A stretch of 64,000 nt of DNA from contig NW_019091700.1 of assembly GCF_001949145.1 (NCBI RefSeq), positions 113,503-177,502 on the forward strand, in the 5' to 3' direction. Position numbers and translations under genes: made by a program. Source of the DNA: Acanthaster planci (taxonomy: Eukaryota > Echinodermata > Asteroidea > Valvatida > Acanthasteridae). This document shows, one piece after another, positions 12,401-27,400 of the stretch; positions within the stretch are counted from its first letter, which is position 1, and each line of letters begins with the position of its first letter. The notes beneath the pieces are model-generated. The model was not told the DNA's origin. It did not search any database and saw only the letters and a list, made by a program, of their open reading frames with translations.

Positions 12401-15400
12401 AGCTACGAGCATATCAGTTAACCCCCTTCAAAAGTAGGAAGAGCCAATTTGCCGTGACATTCAATTACACTACGAACACAACTACATGTGCATGAACACG
12501 TAGAAGTTTTTATTAAAGTCAGTAAAACGCCTTGGTGAAACTAAAGTACTCTGGTAAAAAGTAATTAGTTTGAGTATGACGGTTTGTAATGGGAGACGGG
12601 ACAAAATAAAGAAATGCATTTTTAGCAGGAATGCAAAGTCTACATCACTATCCATTTAACGTATGAAATATCACTGGCTGTTAGAGTCGCAATCTTTGAA
12701 GTTCAATCATCGGCAGCCGCAGACTTGGTGTATCTTGTACGTTGCGTCCGGATGTGCAGATGCTTACGCTCGGTCTAGTCGGGCAGATAGCGTGAGTCAC
12801 TCTCGATGGCATTATTGACGTCAACCCAGGCCCAGTCTCCAACCATCTCAATCGGTTCTGTGTGCACAAAAAGTTTTAACGGGAGACTTTTTTCACCGCA
12901 AAGGAAGAATTGTGTTGTTTTGTAGTGCCATAATTAGGCATTTCAATAAATGAAATAATGCGTTCCATTGTGGGATTTGTATAAAGCTCTCCTTTTTCAT
13001 TTTCAAAAAGCCACATAATGAGCTGCAAATCTACTGAACAGGCAAAGTTTTCTTCTGGCTGATTGAATATACAAATTAAAAATATGTTTGTGTCTGCGTG
13101 AATATATGACTTTTTCAGAATTTTAAACATATCTCCAACGCTAAACAAAAGGAAGCTGGAGGAAGTCTTGCAGCTGTTTGAACCTAATACTTTTGACAGA
13201 GTAGTTGAAATTACCACCCATAGATTGTATGATAATGATACAGTCGATGCTAAATTCAACCCACGTGGCTTTCCTCTATTAATGCCTGCTTGCTTGTCTC
13301 TCTGTGTATGATCCAAAATGCCAGCAGAAGTTCGTCTTTCATGAGAAATTCTCTCAGCCTCAAGAATGATTTATCAGTGAAATATGTTTTCATGCACATC
13401 AGGTATCTTTTCATGCACACACGTTGACATAAACTTGGAAAAGGTAGTTCCCGCATATGTTTCACACGGACCTCTGCCAAGTACCAGGCAAGTTTATCTT
13501 CACACCCTCCATTTTCTCAACCGGAGTTCAACGATCACATTTCGGATTGACTTCATTGCAAAGTTAATTGCACTAGGCAAAGATAACCGGACTGTCCTTT
13601 GATATTGGGGTCACATAAAAGTACGAAGTGCCCTGTTTTTAGTATCCAGCCTTAAGTCCGTGAATTTGAAAGGATAACCAGAGTATACTTTGTCCTCACC
13701 GGCTGTAAACATAGAACATGTTTATTTTACAGTTATCATGGGTTGTCATCGTTTAGTATCGTTTAGTATCCTGAAACGATTATGCAGTTGAAGGTTGTAC
13801 TCTACCATTTTGTTTGTGCGCCTTTAAATACTCAAACCTATCCATAATAATGTCATAACAATCAGTTTTGAGCGTGAAAGGAATGCCTATTGTCACCGTG
13901 AAAAGTGGCAGTTCACGTTAAAAAAATTGTTGTGTGGTCAATAAAACGATTATAATACATTTATTCAATCAGATCTTCCATCATCGATGCAAAGCATCAG
14001 TGTATTTACACAGTAGAATGGTCTCATGACACGGAATGTACGTGTATGCGCATAATATTTTGCTGTTGATTTTTTAAACTCTGATTTTGGGAAAGTATTC
14101 TGATATCCATCAAGTTGTTTCAGAATTTGAAGATCAATGTAGTCCTGCCTTCCCATGATTATGTGTGCCATGGTGAAACACTTTTTCTAAAATATACATT
14201 ACATGTCCATTCTTCTTGTCTGTGGTATTCATATGTCCCAGTGAGTTCAGGAATCGGTGGTGTTACCTGACCAACTGTAACGCACTGTATGTGCCTTAAC
14301 CCATGGGGAAGGCATTCAAATCAACAGAATAAACAAGCACACGCTCATTCACAAACAAACAGCACCTCCCACCAAAATAGTGCCCCAGGAGGTCTTTCTA
14401 TTCTGCGACTCAGTTTTCATTTGCACCTATTTACCTTCGATTCAAGAAACACAGCTAGCCTACGGTGAGCACTGAGCTGCAGGTCTCTAGAGCCTGATAA
14501 ATACACGGTATATTTGCCCGTGTGCGCGGCGGGGTTCGCGTCCATGTTAATCAAATTTGCCGCAAGACATCTGCCGAATCCCCTGCCGAAAAATGTCGAT
14601 AGATCAATAGACCAACATGTGCGCGAGAAAATTGGCAAGAAAGGGTTGTCGTTTGCTCTTGCGCGCGGGAATTTCATCATGTATAAGGTCTTGTCGGTGG
14701 CTCCAGTTCTAGCGCGTTAATGCATAGTCCATCCCCGGTGCGCAAACAAATGAAGAGAGGTGAGGACATCAGTGGAATTCTTAGGTTCTTTTTTTGTACG
14801 ATAGTCCTCGAACGGTTGTTTGAGGTGCTAGGTGTGGATTTGCTGCATGCATTTGGGGCCACCAGTCATCAAAATACCAGCCAGCATGATAATCGTTTAT
14901 TAACCCACGATGACAGTATCTGTCAGTTTCTAAAATGGATCCCTGAAAGTCAAATCACACGCCAACACGGTCTAGTCATGCGCTGTTGGTCTGGAAAATA
15001 TCCCCAGACAGTGCGCAGAACATTTGTAGATCTCTATACACGCCAGAGTAGGCCTATATAAGGACACTCTTCATAGATTGGTTGATATAAACCGTTATGA
15101 ACCGTCTTTCACAGTCACTAACAATCTTGTCTTAGCGTCTTGAACTTTGCGCAATCATATATAAGACTCGTAACTTACAGATGGCGCTTGCTCGACTTCT
15201 ATTTCACTGACTAATAGGGCACTGTGCTTGAGCGAAGACGTTATACGAAATTTGAATAATCACTAAATCATTTATTTCTCGAAGACAGTTAATGAACAAT
15301 CAATCGACTTATTAACAACTGTTGAAAAGAATTTACTCTAGCCCATTCCAGAATCGTCGAAATACCGATGTTGACGAGGCCGTGACGTGACTTTGAGAGC

Positions 15401-18400
15401 CATTTTTATCCACTCAGTGCGCGTCCGTATTTACTCAAGCATTCGACGTGGGTAACCCATGCGCCATCGACATTTAAGCGTGTGTTGACAGTGGTGATTG
15501 ATACAAATTGGAAACCTCAGAATCTGTGCTAATAAACGAGATCCAAAAACGTGCCCTCCAGTCATGACCAGCCAACCCCGTTTCTCGTATTCGAAACTGG
15601 CCAAGTTCAAATAACAACTCGATTTCAACGAGTACAGCTCACCGTGAGGACAGGAAATATTGTGTAAATACCAACCGGTCCTGTGAAAATCCTGGGTGCG
15701 CCATGCACGGTTTGCCTTCAACAAAACGCGTCGTCTTTGTCACAAGGCAAAGCCAATGACTGTAGTTTACTGAAAATGTATGCACTCGTCAAGTATTTTA
15801 CAAATCAACTCTTTTGGGGCTTTCCTGGACCCTGTCCCCCAAGTCAGAGACCAGGCTTCCCTCTGCACCCGCGGCGGAGGAACCCATAGGCGTATTGTTT
15901 GTACATGGAGTCTACCCAAATTTGCTATAATAGCTAAAAATAATGGCACTGTTTGCGATGAGAATCTTCTAAACTGATCTTATGACGGTCTTATTAACAG
16001 TGATCTTAACGACTGCAGTTACAGATCACACCAGGTTCTGAGAGACCCTTGAACATTTTACCCATCATTTATGTCTGTTTGTGTAATACTTGACGAGCAG
16101 ACCCATGACACTGTTGAGTCTACATGATTTATCTCTGTGATCGAAGCGAAAAGCTGCTGCCACGCATGCCACTAAACTGCGACAGCTGTCTCGGGGCCAA
16201 AACGGCTGGGTATCCAAGTGAGAATAGCCGGGTATCCAAAGAAGTTTATGCTCTTTTACATTGTACCTCAGAAAATTGACACAACATTTTCTCTGGCGCG
16301 ATGTTCCACCCATCGAAAGTACTTTAACTGGACGGTGCGTTTAAGGGAACAACGCCAGGAAGTTGTCTGAGAATCACCTTCTGTGCAAGCCTTTAGAGCA
16401 ACTTTTTTACACATTCAAAATTGACCAAGCTTTTCCTGACAAGTGAGGGCACTATTTGTGTGATGTAAATGCGGACGACACTTTTCAGTTTGCATGTTTT
16501 CATGTTCCTACTTTGAACCTCAAAGTTTCTCTTTGAAAACATTTCCGAGAAATGGTTGCTCGCTGGCTTAGTTTTATGCAACATTGAGGTTTAGTGCCTC
16601 GGATTACTATTGTTAATACCGATAAAAATGGCACAACAAAATATTTCTCTTACATATTCCCTTTAAGAATGTTCAAAATTTTTAAAAATAAAGGAAGCTT
16701 TGTGTAACTGATGAATGCAAGCGAGTTTTACAGGATCTGTCTGGAAGCGCAGATAAGCGTAACCTTCCAGTGAAGCCTTTAAAATCTTTCTGCAGGTTTG
16801 AACTGTTTCAAAGCATGAAAAGCCCCGCAAAAGCTCGTCAGAAATTTTTAGAGCTGGTAGTGCAGAATGTACTGCCACGTGTGCTAAACTTTATTCAGTA
16901 ATTCACTTTCGTGGAATTGTGCAAATTGATTAGAAATTAGGCCTACATCTTATTTCCGGCACAAATAAAACCGTTAGGTATGATACTGCAGTAAACACGT
17001 TGTGTGGCCAATGTGGGACAGGATTTCGAAAGGGAAACCGGATTTCCTCTGATTTATTTTCGGAGTTTAGTTTTGAAAAATCTGCAAATGTGGCGATTAG
17101 TCCCAAACCATGCTGGCACTTTTAATAGGGCCACCCTAACGTTTGCTCAGTTCGAAATGAACTGGTGATTCCGTATTTGTGATGTTTTTCATGCCCTTTT
17201 CCAGATAAGGATCGATTGTTGACACCATTATTTTAAGCGGAAACGCTTTTTTCCCCCGTTATAGATTCGAAACATGTAGTATAGATCTCTCTTGATCATG
17301 ACGATCCAAACCACGTTGTTGAAATCAATGACAGTTCTCAAATTTGTAGGCAATGCTTTTTGTCAAAGCGATGTTCCTCCAGTTGTAAAGCAGGCTATCG
17401 ATGCCTTCCACTCATCACTGTACATTTATTAACTTATACCGAGGATTGATAAACGAAACATGTTTGGTACAATGTACCGTAGTAAATACGTAAGACACAG
17501 ATGAAAAGGGGGCAATACAGAGGCACATTCCTTAGAAAATGTTTTCGGGTGTGAGACGCTGAGTTAGGATTGATTTGCATGGCTGCAGTATCTGCAAAGT
17601 GAGATACACCTATATTACTTAAAGCAGTTTGAGATATTTGTTTCGTATTGTGCTGTTTTGTCCCAGCATTAAGTTAAAAGGAGACCAGAAAGGCGATTTC
17701 AGTTTTTGGATTTGGGAAGAAAACGCGGGAGGGCGGAACGACGCACTAACCTAGCTGATTGCTGATACACTGTACGCAAACCAGTGGCAAGATTCTAGAA
17801 GATGGCAGCTATACTTTGACGCTCTGAGCTTTTAGGTTCATTAGCAGCCCAGCCAAAGCCTAACTCCTCCACTCTGGTTGCGGAAGTAGGCCATTTTCTT
17901 CCCACTCCCTGTACGTGAATCAACCGCTGCCGCTCCTCAAAAGGAGAGTGTCTGAGCCTCGGGCTGATTTTTAGAGAAGCAGGCGAGAGAAAAAAACGGA
18001 ACACGTACTGCAATGGACTGCATTTCTGTATTCTGCATTTCGTCGAACACAAAGTCTTCCCCCTTTTCATCCAACCCTGAAACCGAAATCCTCAAAGTTT
18101 TGTCACAGTTCTGAGAATTACTGTTGTGTGCTTTTCATCCTCAGATTAGTCTTCTTTGTGAATCACAACAGACCATCTGCAGTCGACAAAGATAAACCTG
18201 CGTGAATTAAACAGAAACTTCAGAAGAAACACAACATGCCCGTCCGTTTTTCCCCATATTGTCGCTCGAGCATTGTTTTGCAAGCTCTTACAGTAGAACC
18301 GACCGCGCTCTTCTACTGTTTTCGGGAGGAAATTGAAACTGAGCGTAACCGTTCGATTTCCAGTTTCGGAATTATGCATCAAATGGCCTGCCGGAACGAG

Positions 18401-21400
18401 CGAGGTTGTAAATACATTGAAGGCGTCGCTTTGTGGCAGGATCGATACCAGAATCGAAATTTAGATGTCGGCAAGTGCACTTTTATTGAAAATGTATAGG
18501 GCAGGACCTGCCGCTTTCTCGTTTCTCATGTACACGTAGGATTTTCACGCGTGTATCTAGCATTAACAAAATGAGGCTGTCTTTTTTTTTTATCTTAACG
18601 CTGAAATACTGCGCTGTACAAAATACATCATATGGCTCCTTTTGGTTACGTATGCATGAGAAGTGTACAACCGAGTCTTGCACCGTGCACCTTGAACGGC
18701 GTAACTACAGGGACCCAAGCAGTGATCAGGCCCTTCCCCCCATTTGAAATTTTGAAATGCACGCAACCTAAATACATGCACTAGAACAGTGTAATTTATC
18801 AACTTTCGATGCCGTGCGACCCTTATTTTAGCCTATTATGCTACTGGTATACCTTGGCGTATCACTCGTTGTCCTTCGTGTTTCCAAGCCGGATATGATG
18901 AATCATAGTTGACAGCGCACACAAATTTTTGCGTCCTTGCATGTAAACGTTTTCAAGAGTGCACAGATTTCCACTGAACCGCCGTCAGGTTTACGCAGTG
19001 AATGCTGTGTGGTATCTTAAGTGAACAGCACACAAATGTCTTCCCTTTTTGTCGCGTAAGCATCTCGTTTCAAATGTCAAATCTCTTTGGACGATGTTGC
19101 CACGTTGAAAGGGCATAACCAGCGGGCAGTGCTATATCTGGAACTGCAATTGAACCCTGACCGTGGTATAGATCAGGGTTCGCAAAAGAGACAAGATCAG
19201 TTAGTTCCAACCAAATTGTCATACCTTGACGAATGAAATTTGTTTTAGTTATTAAGAGTGAAAGTTTGTGCAACGAGTGCAGTTTTGTCCAAATTACTGG
19301 TGTGTATTTGTTGAATGAAATCAAAGATATAATAGCTGAAATCTGGATATTAAGCGCATGATATATCAGAAAATTGCACAGTTGGCAAAACAGTACTGAG
19401 GGATGTACACAGCAGAGTAGCCTAGAAAAAAGAGCAAGGATATAAAAGTTGTTTCTATTGGTTAGAAAGGGACGCCTTTCAATGTAATCAATGCATCTAC
19501 GTTTGCATCGATTTTGAAGGTCACATTTCTGTTCACGCCTCCAAGTATTCAATTCGGCAGGTCCAAAAGTAAGGTCAGAAGCTTTTTCACGACTGTGGTC
19601 GGCCCTGCACCGTGTCTTAAACGCACGAGCTTCCTTCCATGAGTAATTCAGTACTTACACAAGAATCCCGCTGGATCCCCGGGAAGTTGGAGTGACTAAT
19701 GCTAATGAGTCACGTCATATTTCTTTGCTGTCAGTTTGGGAGTTTTTAAAGAGTTTTTCCTGAAGACGCACGTGCGAAATTGTATTCACGGGAGTTAGAA
19801 ATCACTTTTACCGAGCCGGCTGCGCATACAGATCATTTGTATACAAAGGTGCTGTGAGGAAAGTGACTTTCCATTTGGCAAAATATCAAACCCTGTTTGA
19901 AGTGAAAATTTCAACCCGTTTTTCTCTCGTTTTGTTGAATGTTTTCAAAGGAATCATTCCATACTTTCTGGAATGAAAGCGGCCTCGAGAAATTCAAGTT
20001 ATCAGATAATGCAGTTTTTAAAAAATAATTTCACAATAATCACAGTTGTTCTTATATTGAAATAGAAAGATTTCTTGACCATAAATCTAGCGACAGCTTG
20101 AATTTTTGGACAGTTTCAATGGCATAACTCCGAGTATTGTTGCACTGTTGCTGGCCAAAACGTCAAAAATGTCTACTTCTTTGGTAAATTTCCTTTACAA
20201 TGTTGGTAACACTTTACTCAGAATTAAGTTTGCCAAGCTTTGGATTGAATAGCATTGCTCTTCATTTCACCAGCTTTTTCTAAGTGTACTACAAAATCAA
20301 AACCGGACAAACCTTGAACTGTTCATCTACATGTTGATTAGGATTTCCTTTCTGACGTGAACAGACCGAAAGGGATCGGATCTGACAAGCATTCCATGCT
20401 GTGTCCAGTCCCTTGAGACATTTTGCACAGAAACAAGCCTCACACCCAAAAATGTCAGTTGAGGTCGGGCGAAAGTTGGGATTCGTTTACGAGCTGTATT
20501 CCCCTTTAACAGAGGCCGATAACCTGCACCCGTCTTATATCTGAGCGCATTTTTATTGCCACAGCATCCTCTGACGGTGCAAGGGATGACAGTTCAAATA
20601 AGAACTTGTCTTCATCCCGTCTCATCACCGAGCAATCAAGACAGGCCATGCTCTCAAACATTAATATACCGGGCCAGCGTCACCTCGGCCGAGTCGCACC
20701 ACACGGCGTGGGCGCACGGCGAGGTCCCCCTTCGGAAAGCGGCTGCCGGAACCGATCGGTCGTGTGTAAACTCGTGGCATTTTCTCAAGATTCTACGATG
20801 GCTCGACAAAAATTTGAACGGAGATGAACTTTCCTGAAAGAAAAAAATTAACCTTTTGCAGGCCAGACACAGAAATGTTCAACTGTCGCTGAACAGATAG
20901 CTATGTTGAGATTTTGTTGATTGATTTCTTTTTGCCTGAGAGCGGAGCTTAGTTGAACTCGGTTTTTGATTTACCTAAAACCTCCATGAACTGGAATGCA
21001 CACGGCAATTTTGAGAGAGTCACTTATTACTTATTTTAAGGCAGTTTCTACATGAAACGACACGGTTTTTATCAAACCATTAATTATTTCCAATTGAATT
21101 ATATTCGCACCAGGGCGACGAGATGGCGTGCGTCGTCAGTCTAATAGAGGTCGCTGTTTATAAGTAACAGTGACCACTTGTGGACAACAGCAGGCCAGTG
21201 GCGATGAACTGCTATCTAAACTGCATGAATAATAAAAATCACTTTAGTGAAAAAGATGTGTTATGCTAACAAAGCACTCGTTTAACAATGCAGCAGGTTT
21301 AGTTCACTGAAAATTAGAATACTTACTTTCACAATGCAAACGACTGAACGTGTTTCCGTTGTGTTAGAAACATACAGTATAGTGAGTTAAAAATCCCTGT

Positions 21401-24400
21401 CGAACCGGTATTAAATGAAATGTCATTTTGTCCAACAGGAAACACGACTTAAAAATATGGGAGACTTTTCAACTCAGCATCAACCGTTTTGAAGTTTACT
21501 CTAACACGAGCGGGATCGATGAACTTTTGGAGTATCTCATGACGCAACCGATCTACGAAGTCGGTAAGCCCTTGTCAAATACGTCACTGCTTGGCTTTTG
21601 CTCAATGTCTGAGACACGGTCTTAGTTCGCCGTTCTAGTCAGTTACTGGGCGAGTTGGAACGATGACCATTAGCCGACCGTTGCCGACCAATGGTCAATT
21701 TAATTTTCCCTTGTGGCCTTTGAACAAAATTTGTCCAGGGTACCAGGGAAAACCGACCGCTGGTTGACAAATGGTCATGATGTCGTTTACTTGCGAGCTT
21801 TTTTTTTGGGGGGGGGGAGATTCTTCTCTGAACTGATCAGCTTGTACTAGCTAGGTCTGTTTGAGATCAGCACACCAGAGAGTCTTTGATCTAATCCCTT
21901 TATTTCATGCATTTGTATTTTTTCCATACTGACTGAAGGATTTATACCCTCATATTTAACGGTCCACTCTGCACTGTTGAGCATGTTGATGCAGTGCCTG
22001 GTGGTACTCACCTTTCTTGTAACCATGTAACCGAACAAAGCGACACGTGCATACTTAAAACCATTTCAAGTGTCCACTCGTGCACTCTTCCTAGTTTCAT
22101 TAACATTAAGAAGTTGCTTGCAAACTCCTTTTAACCGTAACAGTCCTCAATCCTGCATCTGTTGTCTCACTTACCACTTGTTGCCATGTCAAAATAGTAA
22201 ATAAAATGGAAATACGAATATAAGATTGTGTTCATTCAAAGTATACCAACCTAAATAGAGTTAATCATTTACTTCTCTTTGTATTTTCCAGACGAGAAAT
22301 CTGGAGGTACCCAAGTGAAACTAATTTTAACCTTCGAAGATGGCGGTCACGCTCTTTTCAAACCATGGAGGTAAGCCAAGCTCACACTACTTAGATATGT
22401 ACGTTAACTACGAAATGAATTTGAGCAATAAGTTACCGGTTATGGCTTTGACTTAAACTTCGGTTATTGCCCTGTTTGCTGGCCCCACAAAGCCATTATA
22501 ACTGGTTGGAGTTTGTTTTGGCCTTTATCTAACTCGATTTTATCCTCGACAGGTTTTCCATTTTGCGTGTTCTGGTGAAAAAAAACGCGCTCACTGAAGC
22601 AAATTGAAAAAGACATTACTGATCTGTTGCTAAATAGTGCACTTCAAAAACAGTGGTTTAGTTTAACATCTTGGGGGTTATCAGAAGACTGATATCAGAC
22701 CCCGACGGTGTTGAATTAACACCGATCAACACCGCAATTTATGTATTTATGTATGGGTCAATGGAAGTTTACTATTGTTGTCGTACCCCGTTTAATGTAT
22801 AAATTTTCATGAGTGGGTTTCATTGGTTTCTTTCAGAAATTGGGTCCGTTGGTTAAACGCTTTTAAAATGTTCGTCTGTCATTCATGTTTATTGATTTGT
22901 TTTTGCAGGGTATCACGGGAGTACGAAACGTTGCCAAACCATTTCTACTTTTCCGATATAGAGCGACATAACGCAGAAATAGCAGCTTTTCACCTTGATA
23001 GGTAATGATATCAGTGATGACTTATAATTTGCTGAATATACACTTAAGTTCGTATATAAATGGTTTTACAAAGTGGTTTTTGAAAGAATTCGTGTACAAC
23101 CGATGTGTTAATCATTGTGCTCTGATCGACTGCTCACTTTTTTTAATCACAAAACCATCTTTTAATTTCTCAGCAAATGAGGAGACCTTTATTTGATGTC
23201 ATCAGAAGCACGTTATCAAATATCTAGAATATCATCTTTCTCAGGCTTTGGTCTTGTTAACATTCAGACCCTTTGCACTGACGTCATTATGCAAATTTCC
23301 CACGAGTCTCTTTTATCCGCCATATTTGATGTCACGCCATGTCACAAGCTGCCCGCATTGTCTTGGCTTTTACCGCGGTTGGCTAAAATTGGATAAACCA
23401 TCCGTCATCCGTCAGAGATGGTGGACCACCGAAACTGTCGCTGTAATAATACCGATTTATCCAGCCTTTCATTTCCCCTTTCAGAATTTTAGATTTCCGG
23501 AGAGCACCCCCTGTGGCCGGTCGCTGGTTCAACTTGACGTCCGACATCTACGATCTGGCTGACTCGGGTCTCCGGAAAACATTCTTCCGTTCACCTGGTA
23601 TAGTCATCGCTTTTTACTTCCCGTTTTGCAATGTGTCGTCTGTTGGTTCTTCAAGAATCATGTTAAGAAAGGCAGCCATGTAGATTCACCATTCGGACCC
23701 TTCTCACTCTCATCTTTACCTAAATCACATGAAAGCTGTTCAAAATGACTGAGCGCTTTTAAATAAGGAAAATCTTTTGCCCATCTCAGAAATTGGGGTT
23801 ACTGAAACGAACACATACAGCCTTGAGAATTTTATCTTTACTGGCCGGTGCCTACTCTGAACGTTCATTGCATTCCCCTTTGAAGACTTTTATCGAAATG
23901 GGAATGACGCATGCGAAACGAAATTGGCGTCTGTTTGCGGCAAAAATCACGAGAGTTGAATATCAAAATTTGCTCAACTTTGGCAAATATCAAAGTCAAA
24001 GACGTCGTGGAGATACCATGACGTCAGTAATTGGCGTTTGCGTTTGCCTTTGAGCCGAGTTTGATCCAACCTTTAGTCAAGTCAAATGCCTCAGGTGCAT
24101 TGCATCCAGGGGGTTAAATGTCGGCCGGTGGATCTCTGCCTCGGATTGTTCTCAGATATGCAAACAAGACTCGCATGTACGAAACGCTTTTAATCGATTA
24201 TTCTTACAGCACAAGTCAATTCGCACGTACTTAACTCCAGAACTCACACCATTCGTAACAAAATCAATCAACTTTATAATGGGTTACAAGCAAACGCAGA
24301 CAATCGCAGACAATCACAGCATAATTGTGCGAACGGTTCATAACGCGAGGATTCATTGGGCCATTGATTTGTTCTCTCCTGTTTGCAGCCAATAACATAT

Positions 24401-27400
24401 GCTTTGTCGGTCATTGCTCGTATTACTGCGAGACGGAGACGGCTGTCTGCGGCAAGCCAGACATGATCGAGGGGTCAGTGGCGGCCTATCTCCCGTCCTT
24501 CAAGGCGGCACCTCGCAAGACGTGGCGCCATCCGTGGAGACGATCCTACAGTAAACACAGAACTGCAATGTGAGTTACGCCCAAATGAATTCAGAACCAA
24601 ACTTTCCCAGCAGCCTGGATTTTGTGGAAAATCTAAACGAGAAAGAAAGTCCGAACGCCATTGCAAAAGCTGGAGATTCACTTGAAATCGCTAATTAATA
24701 AAAACAATGAATACACAGCAATCAAACCGTAAAACCAGTTTTGAAAAAAGATTTAGATTCAAGTTGTTTAGTGGGTCTGCACCCCATTGGCGTGGGGGGG
24801 GGCTACACCATATTCACTATAATAGAGGGCGATGTTCATGATAAAGATGTACACTGTAATGTGTATCAAATTCATGCAGAATCTTACATTAGAATGGCAT
24901 AGGCTATTTTGCTTTTAAAAATTGTTTTCCCTTTTAGTGATATTGCAAACATTTTAGTTGTAAGGAAAGTATAAAAATTTGTCACAGTCCGCTTTAATCG
25001 TTTTTTTTTTGCTCATCGCAAAAACGTGTGTATGTGAATTTGTTTCTGCATTTAATTGGGGACCCTGAACAATAGAGGACAATAAGGTCCCCGATTGACA
25101 GAGGGTCCCCGATTGAAAACTGTGTACAAAACATATGGGTGTCTTCTAAAAAAGTTAAAGGACATGTACAAACAAAAGAGTTGCAGGCAAATACATACCT
25201 GTGTGTGTGTTGGGGGATGATTCAATAGCCATCCCCCGGGATTTACGCCCATGCTGCACCCGCTACATATTGTGCAAGTTGTCCTGAATGTCACGTGGCG
25301 TGCAGACGCACGCATTCCTGCCAGACAGCGCGCCCACACGCCTACTTCCCAATCCGCTGACGAAAGATGAGTCCAGCCGCACCTTTTGAACAGGAAGTCT
25401 CCGATGCAAAGACCTCAGCTGCGCCGAAAGGAACCTTCATGGTGCATATGAGAACAAGAAAACTTTGATATCAGAAGAAGAGAAATTCGAAACAAGGACG
25501 ACTAGACATAACTTGCACTTAGGGCCGCACCTTTCCGTATTAATTATTAGTATTATTAGACCTGTTGTGAAAGGTGAGGTTTTGGAATCAGACTCTGTTA
25601 TGGGTATACCGAAGCGTTGGAATTCTAGATATTTACATACGGGCATTTTTTCCCAACACAAATTTGGGAAGCAGAAAACAAGAGGAGACTTACCTTCAAT
25701 TGTACGTGAGTTTTCATTGGCATAATACAGAAGTGCTGTCTTCATGATAAGAATGTAAGGAATGGACAAATGATTGAAAACCACTGCAATCGTGTGCCTG
25801 GGCCCAGTGAAAAGAATCCTTTCGATTTGTGCTAATCCACACAAAAAAATTGGCCATGTTTGCAAACTGCAGTCCACCTCCCATTCGCACGGGAACAGTA
25901 TGTGCTTACGGTGGGTTACAGGGTCTAGGTAACAAAGCGCCCTCTCCGGGTCCCCGACCTCCTATGCACAAAAGTTCAACCGATAACTGGTTCTGCTTCT
26001 TTTTTGTTCAACTAATCTTACAGATGGGAACAGGACCCGACGTACTGTGAGCGGTCAGTCATGACCAAGCACCCGTACAAGACCGGGCGGAGACTGCTCG
26101 ATCTCATGGACATGTCCGTTTTCGATTATCTGATAGGTAAGTCCCATCTTATGTGAACTTCGAACACCTTGCATTTCTGATTGTACTGTACGTGTTGAAT
26201 TTTATGGTGCACATAATGAACATGTATAGGTCATTGTTGAGCAGGGCGTTGTGTTCTTCAACCCCAACTCTATTCTTATACCAAAAGTAGCTCACGCGCT
26301 TCCATGGTTTATTTTTTGTAATTTTTGTTCTTTTTCCTGCTTATCTTGTCATGCCTCTAGGCGAGGGTCAATTTAATTTAAACCGTCTGGACTGATCATT
26401 TGACTGGGCGTAATCGCATTGTTGAATACCATAATTTGAGTAGGACTGCATCTGAACCGGCGACCTTCCATTTACCGATGGTCTATCAAACCGGTCGAGC
26501 CCTCCTCCGACTTGCAGTTGTCAATGTCTGTGGTAAACCATTCTTAAAACCAGTAGATGAGTTGCTTTCTCGCATGGAATGAAAATTCCTTGTTAAAAGA
26601 GGAAAGCAGAACTCCTTCGTTTGTAGATTTCGATAGAACTCCGTAAAGAACTTTCAGAGGTTAGCAATCTCTGTGTCAAAACCGTTGGGTTGGATTGAAA
26701 ATCGATCGGAGGAGAATCAAGCGCGTGCAAACAGGTGGATTTTGTGGCGGTTACGTCCACCGAAGTAACGCAAATCGATGGAAAGCCTCGGGTTGTAGAC
26801 GCTGTGACGGGTGGACAGGTGGATCATGGCCCACCGACGCAGCTAGTCGGCCTGATCACACCGGCCTCTTCCTTTTTTGAATTCCTCTGGCGCGGCAAGA
26901 TATTAGTCTTCACGAAACGTGCAAGAGTTGTCAGTGTTCACAGAGCTTTAGGATTAAGAATGTTTGCCGCCAAGTAACAAGTGAACTGTAAGGGGTGGGT
27001 AAACCTTTAGTTTAATGTTCAATGTCACACGTAACACATGATACTGAAATAATCGAAAGAACTGAAGGATATTTCGATTAAAGTAGAAAATGACTATTAT
27101 TTAACTTCATGCTTATCATTTCTTTATTGACTTTCTTCAAAGGACGCAATCACGTCTATGAATTAATGCAGGATATGTTATTATTTTGGTAGCTTCTGTA
27201 GGCAACTGAAAAAAGAATTTGAAATATCTTAAATAAAAAGGTTAGGAAGGTCTCCCTTTTCTTAAGGTTGGAAAATGCCATAATATGTAGTTTAGTGCCA
27301 CGGTATTATTCCGAATCTGCCCAAATTCCCACTCGGCATACTTTCCTTTAACTTCTGACTTATTATGGTCTTTGAGTCTTGACCCCTCCTAACATGTCCT

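Noticed and set aside
12876-13316. 146-codon minus-strand frame
   Set aside because: No recognisable domain. It lies in an intron, with AT-rich codon use like non-coding DNA.
19070-19552. 160-codon minus-strand frame in FAM20-like intron 1
   Set aside because: No domain, no splice context and unusual residue composition. Chance frame.
25437-25877. 146-codon minus-strand frame
   Set aside because: No domain recognised and intronic. A second open frame on the plus strand overlaps it, as expected by chance.
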